A stretch of DNA of 8,245 nt from an uncultured Christensenella sp. (GTDB lineage Bacteria; Bacillota; Clostridia; Christensenellales; UBA3700), in contig CAJTNW010000002.1 in assembly GCA_910577795.1 (NCBI GenBank), positions 34,663 to 42,907 of the forward strand. The letters are read 5' to 3'. Below the pieces are notes generated by a model. The model saw nothing but the letters and a program-made list of their open reading frames with translations. It had not been told where the DNA came from and ran no database searches. This document shows, piece by piece, positions 6,290-8,245 of the stretch. Within the stretch, counting starts at the first letter, position 1; every line of letters begins with the position of its first letter. A program made the position numbers and the translations under genes.

Positions 6290-7441
6290 ATGAATAAAGT
6301 TATTAATGTTGGTGTAGATATAAAAAATCATGGACTATTTGAAGGTCAATATAAAGTACCAAATGGTATGGCATACAATTCTTATCTTCTAATTGGCGGA
6401 CAAGTTTGTCTGTTTGATACAGTTGATACAATTGCAACAAATAAATGGCTTGAGAATATAGATAATACTTTAAATGGAAAATCCATTGATTATCTTATAA
6501 TTTCACATGCAGAGCCAGACCATTCTTATAATATTGCAACTATTGCAAACAAATATCCTGATTTAAAAATAGTTGCAACTATGGCATGTTTTAAAATTAT
6601 ATCACAGTTTTACAATATTCCACAAACTATTAAGCAAATAATTGTAAAAGATGGCGATTTCCTTAATCTTGGTGATATTTCTTTGCAATTTTATACTGCG
6701 CCTATGGTACACTGGCCAGAGGTAATGGTAACTTATGAGTCTACTACCCGCACATTATTTTCTGCTGATAGTTTTGGTAGGTTTGGTGTAAGTACAAAAT
6801 GTGACAATTGGGTTGATGATGCTAGAGAATATTATGTAAATATTGTAGGCAAATATGGCATGCAAACACAGGCTTTATTAAAAAAAATAGCAAATTTAAA
6901 TATAAATAGCATTTGCCCATTACATGGCAATGTTTTATCTAAAAATCTTGAGTATTATATTAATTTATACAATACTTGGAGCAGTTATAATCCAGAAGAA
7001 ATGGGAGTTTTTATAGGTTATACAACAGTTTATGGAAACACTGAAAAAGTAGCAAAAACTCTATATGATAACTTAAAATCAAAAGGCATAAATTGTACTA
7101 TTTCAAACTTAGTAACCAGTGAAATGTCAGAAAATATTGAGCAGGCCTTTAGATATAGTCATATAATTCTTGCTACCACTACTTATGAAAATGATATATT
7201 CCCTGCTATGAATGATTTTATTAATCATTTATTACACAAAAATCTACAAAACAAAAAAATTGGTATTATTGAAAATGGTAGTTGGGCACCAGCAGCAAGC
7301 AAACTTATAAAAGCAAAACTTGTGGATATAAAAAATATCACTATTTTAGAGCCGGTTGTAACTATACTATCTAGCCCAAATGAAAATACATGGCAAACAC
7401 TTGATAAACTTGAGCAAGCAGTATCAAGTGAGTTAAAATAA
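6290..7441 (+). CDS. fprA: Flavodiiron protein, FprA type (O2/NO reductase)
   Basis: This 383-residue cytoplasmic enzyme reduces O2 to water, and in some relatives NO to N2O, using electrons from rubredoxin. The N-terminal metallo-beta-lactamase-like domain (about 1-230) has the diiron ligands: H73-x-E75-x-D77 in SHAEPDHS, H141 (VHWPE), D160 (FSADSFG) and H212 (CPLHGN). The flavodoxin domain (about 237-383) has the FMN phosphate loop YTTVYGNTE at 244-252 and further FMN-contact segments near 295-301 and 328-334. There is no fused rubredoxin or flavin reductase domain, so it is a minimal class A protein. The frame extends to an ATG at 6263, but that codon lies at or before the predicted transcription start. 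The ATG at 6290 has AGGA six nt upstream. A strong terminator follows. All metal ligands are present, so activity is expected. Confidence 0.95.
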   Translation: MNKVINVGVDIKNHGLFEGQYKVPNGMAYNSYLLIGGQVCLFDTVDTIATNKWLENIDNTLNGKSIDYLIISHAEPDHSYNIATIANKYPDLKIVATMACFKIISQFYNIPQTIKQIIVKDGDFLNLGDISLQFYTAPMVHWPEVMVTYESTTRTLFSADSFGRFGVSTKCDNWVDDAREYYVNIVGKYGMQTQALLKKIANLNINSICPLHGNVLSKNLEYYINLYNTWSSYNPEEMGVFIGYTTVYGNTEKVAKTLYDNLKSKGINCTISNLVTSEMSENIEQAFRYSHIILATTTYENDIFPAMNDFINHLLHKNLQNKKIGIIENGSWAPAASKLIKAKLVDIKNITILEPVVTILSSPNENTWQTLDKLEQAVSSELK

Positions 7442-7455
7442 AATTTTGCAACTAT

Positions 7456-7492
7456 AAAAAAACTGCTGTTGTTTTTACAACAGCAGTTTTTT
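7456..7492. terminator. Bidirectional terminator between fprA and the convergent unknown genes
   Basis: CTGCTGTTGT (7463-7472) pairs perfectly with ACAACAGCAG (7477-7486) around a TTTT loop. The stem is flanked by seven A on the left (7456-7462) and six T on the right (7487-7492). The symmetric A and T tracts let it act on both strands, about 15 nt past the fprA stop and about 12 nt past the stop of the convergent gene. Confidence 0.9.
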
Positions 7493-7503
7493 AATTATGT
7501 TTT

Positions 7504-7815
7504 TTATTTTATTTCGGTAATAATAAATGGATTTCCTTGCATAGGATTATATTTTGGTTTTGCAAGCAAAGTCACATTTTCAGCACCTGCTGGTATAGTA
7601 TAATCTACTTCCATTGTGCTAGAAGATAAATAAACTATTGTTTCTTCTTCACAAATTTCAATTTCTATACTTTTACCATTTTTTATTGGCATAGTTATAA
7701 ATGGTTTATCATCAATTTTGCTATTAGCAATATCCTCACCGCATGATACTGATAGCATAATTCTTGAACCACACTCAATAATACTCCACTTTCTTTGTAC
7801 GATTAATTTTCTCAT
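7504..7815 (-). CDS. Hypothetical beta-rich small protein
   Basis: I do not recognise this 103-residue protein. It has no signal peptide or membrane segment. It alternates short hydrophobic runs with polar turns (KLIVQRKW, RIMLSVSCG, KSIEIEICEEETIVYLSS, DYTIPAG, NVTLLAKP), which suggests a small all-beta sandwich. The tail KYNPMQGNPFIITEI looks like a conserved ending rather than a random tail. The three cysteines (15, 25, 55) form no metal-binding pattern. The start is set at the ATG at 7815, which has GAGG six nt upstream; the TTG at 7827 would lie inside that Shine-Dalgarno. It sits 44 nt downstream of another unknown gene on the same strand, probably one transcript, and converges on fprA. 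A real gene is likely because of the ribosome binding site and terminator; function is unknown. Confidence 0.72.
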   Translation of the reverse strand: MRKLIVQRKWSIIECGSRIMLSVSCGEDIANSKIDDKPFITMPIKNGKSIEIEICEEETIVYLSSSTMEVDYTIPAGAENVTLLAKPKYNPMQGNPFIITEIK

Positions 7816-7821
7816 TTTACA

Positions 7822-7825
7822 CCTC
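7822..7825 (-). promoter_or_regulatory. Ribosome binding site deciding the start of the 103-residue gene
   Basis: GAGG (in GAGGTG on the minus strand) lies six nt ahead of the ATG at 7815. A TTG at 7827 would overlap this site and is not used. The same GAGGTGTAA leader form precedes the ABC ATPase gene. Confidence 0.75.
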
Positions 7826-7859
7826 AAAATTATTTATTATTAAAATTAAATTTTATAAA

Positions 7860-8245
7860 TTACAAATCACCAAATATATCTTCTACCTTATTATTCGGCA
7901 TATTATTTTGGCTATCTTGTGAAATTATGTCATTCAAATAACCTGCTATTAAACTATTAGTCCAATATTTGCTATCCAAAATAAAAACAGACGTACTACT
8001 ATTAGGGTTTGCAATAACTGGTACAATAAGATTACTGCTAGGTAGTCCACCCCAAGGCAAATGTTTTCGGTATGCCATAATTGTAGTCATATATACATTT
8101 TTATCTTTTAACCCATCATTTGTAATTTTTATATTGGAAAAATAATTAGTTTCATTTTTTAAAATATTATTATGCCTTTCCGCATACAAAGTTTTTGCAA
8201 TATTTTTTAATTCAAAAGGATTTTTATTATAAAACTCATCCAAAC
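7860..8245 (-). CDS. Hypothetical protein, C-terminal fragment (5' end outside window)
   Basis: About 127 codons of a minus-strand frame stay open to the right edge. The first in-frame TTG at 8243 is not a credible start because no ribosome binding site can be seen, so the gene almost certainly begins beyond the window. The visible part is soluble: a polar, asparagine- and lysine-rich region (about 1-50 of the visible part), then a hydrophobic beta-like stretch with HLPWGGLPSSNLIVPVIANP (about 61-80) and TSVFILDSKYW, an amphipathic helix-like segment, and a polar tail ending NNKVEDIFGDL. I see no catalytic motif or known domain. It precedes the 103-residue unknown protein by 44 nt with no GC-containing terminator between them, so the two are probably co-transcribed. 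Confidence 0.65.
   Translation of the reverse strand, partial: LDEFYNKNPFELKNIAKTLYAERHNNILKNETNYFSNIKITNDGLKDKNVYMTTIMAYRKHLPWGGLPSSNLIVPVIANPNSSTSVFILDSKYWTNSLIAGYLNDIISQDSQNNMPNNKVEDIFGDL

Noticed and set aside
8241..8243. TTG as the true start of the right-edge gene
   Set aside because: No ribosome binding site is visible and the frame is open to the edge, so the gene more likely starts outside the window.

Overview
This is a strongly A+T-rich bacterial window. It fits an anaerobic, low-GC member of the Bacillota, most likely a clostridial lineage. The support is AGGAG/GAGG ribosome binding sites, TTGACA/TATAAT promoters, a rubrerythrin next to a flavodiiron protein, YitT and AlsT family membrane proteins, and an ABC transporter of a type common in Clostridia. 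The rubrerythrin gene ends in tandem TGA TAA stops, so the standard code is likely. No rRNA, tRNA, CRISPR array, insertion sequence or phage gene was seen.

Layout. (1) Positions 103-3667, minus strand, read right to left: a YitT/DUF2179 membrane protein, then an ABC ATPase and an FtsX-type permease. The last two are separated by 8 nt and are surely one transporter. An extended -10 promoter lies ahead of yitT. (2) Positions 3668-4095: a 428-nt divergent intergenic region with promoters for both sides, an AT-rich palindrome, and no gene that I can find. (3) Positions 4096-7441, plus strand: an AlsT/AgcS sodium:alanine (glycine) symporter, rubrerythrin, and an FprA-type flavodiiron protein. Each has its own near-consensus promoter, and a clear intrinsic terminator separates rubrerythrin from fprA. 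(4) Positions 7504-8245, minus strand: a 103-residue beta-rich protein of unknown function, and upstream of it the C-terminal part of another unknown protein that runs off the right edge. This pair converges on fprA across a bidirectional terminator.

Function. Rubrerythrin (peroxide reduction) and the flavodiiron protein (reduction of O2 to water, possibly of NO) form an oxygen and peroxide defence pair typical of strict anaerobes. They would share rubredoxin/NADH-derived electrons, although no separate rubredoxin or NADH:rubredoxin oxidoreductase gene is present here. Each promoter carries a near-perfect palindrome between or over its -35 and -10 boxes. The two palindromes differ in sequence, suggesting repression by two different regulators or two site variants. 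This is the most informative non-coding signal in the window.

Three upstream-extended starts (TTG at 3709, ATG at 6263, TTG at 7827) are probably wrong. The Shine-Dalgarno positions, and for two of the genes the promoter, place the starts at 3667, 6290 and 7815. Nothing here is clearly a new multi-gene system. The best candidate for undescribed biology is the unknown gene pair at the right edge.
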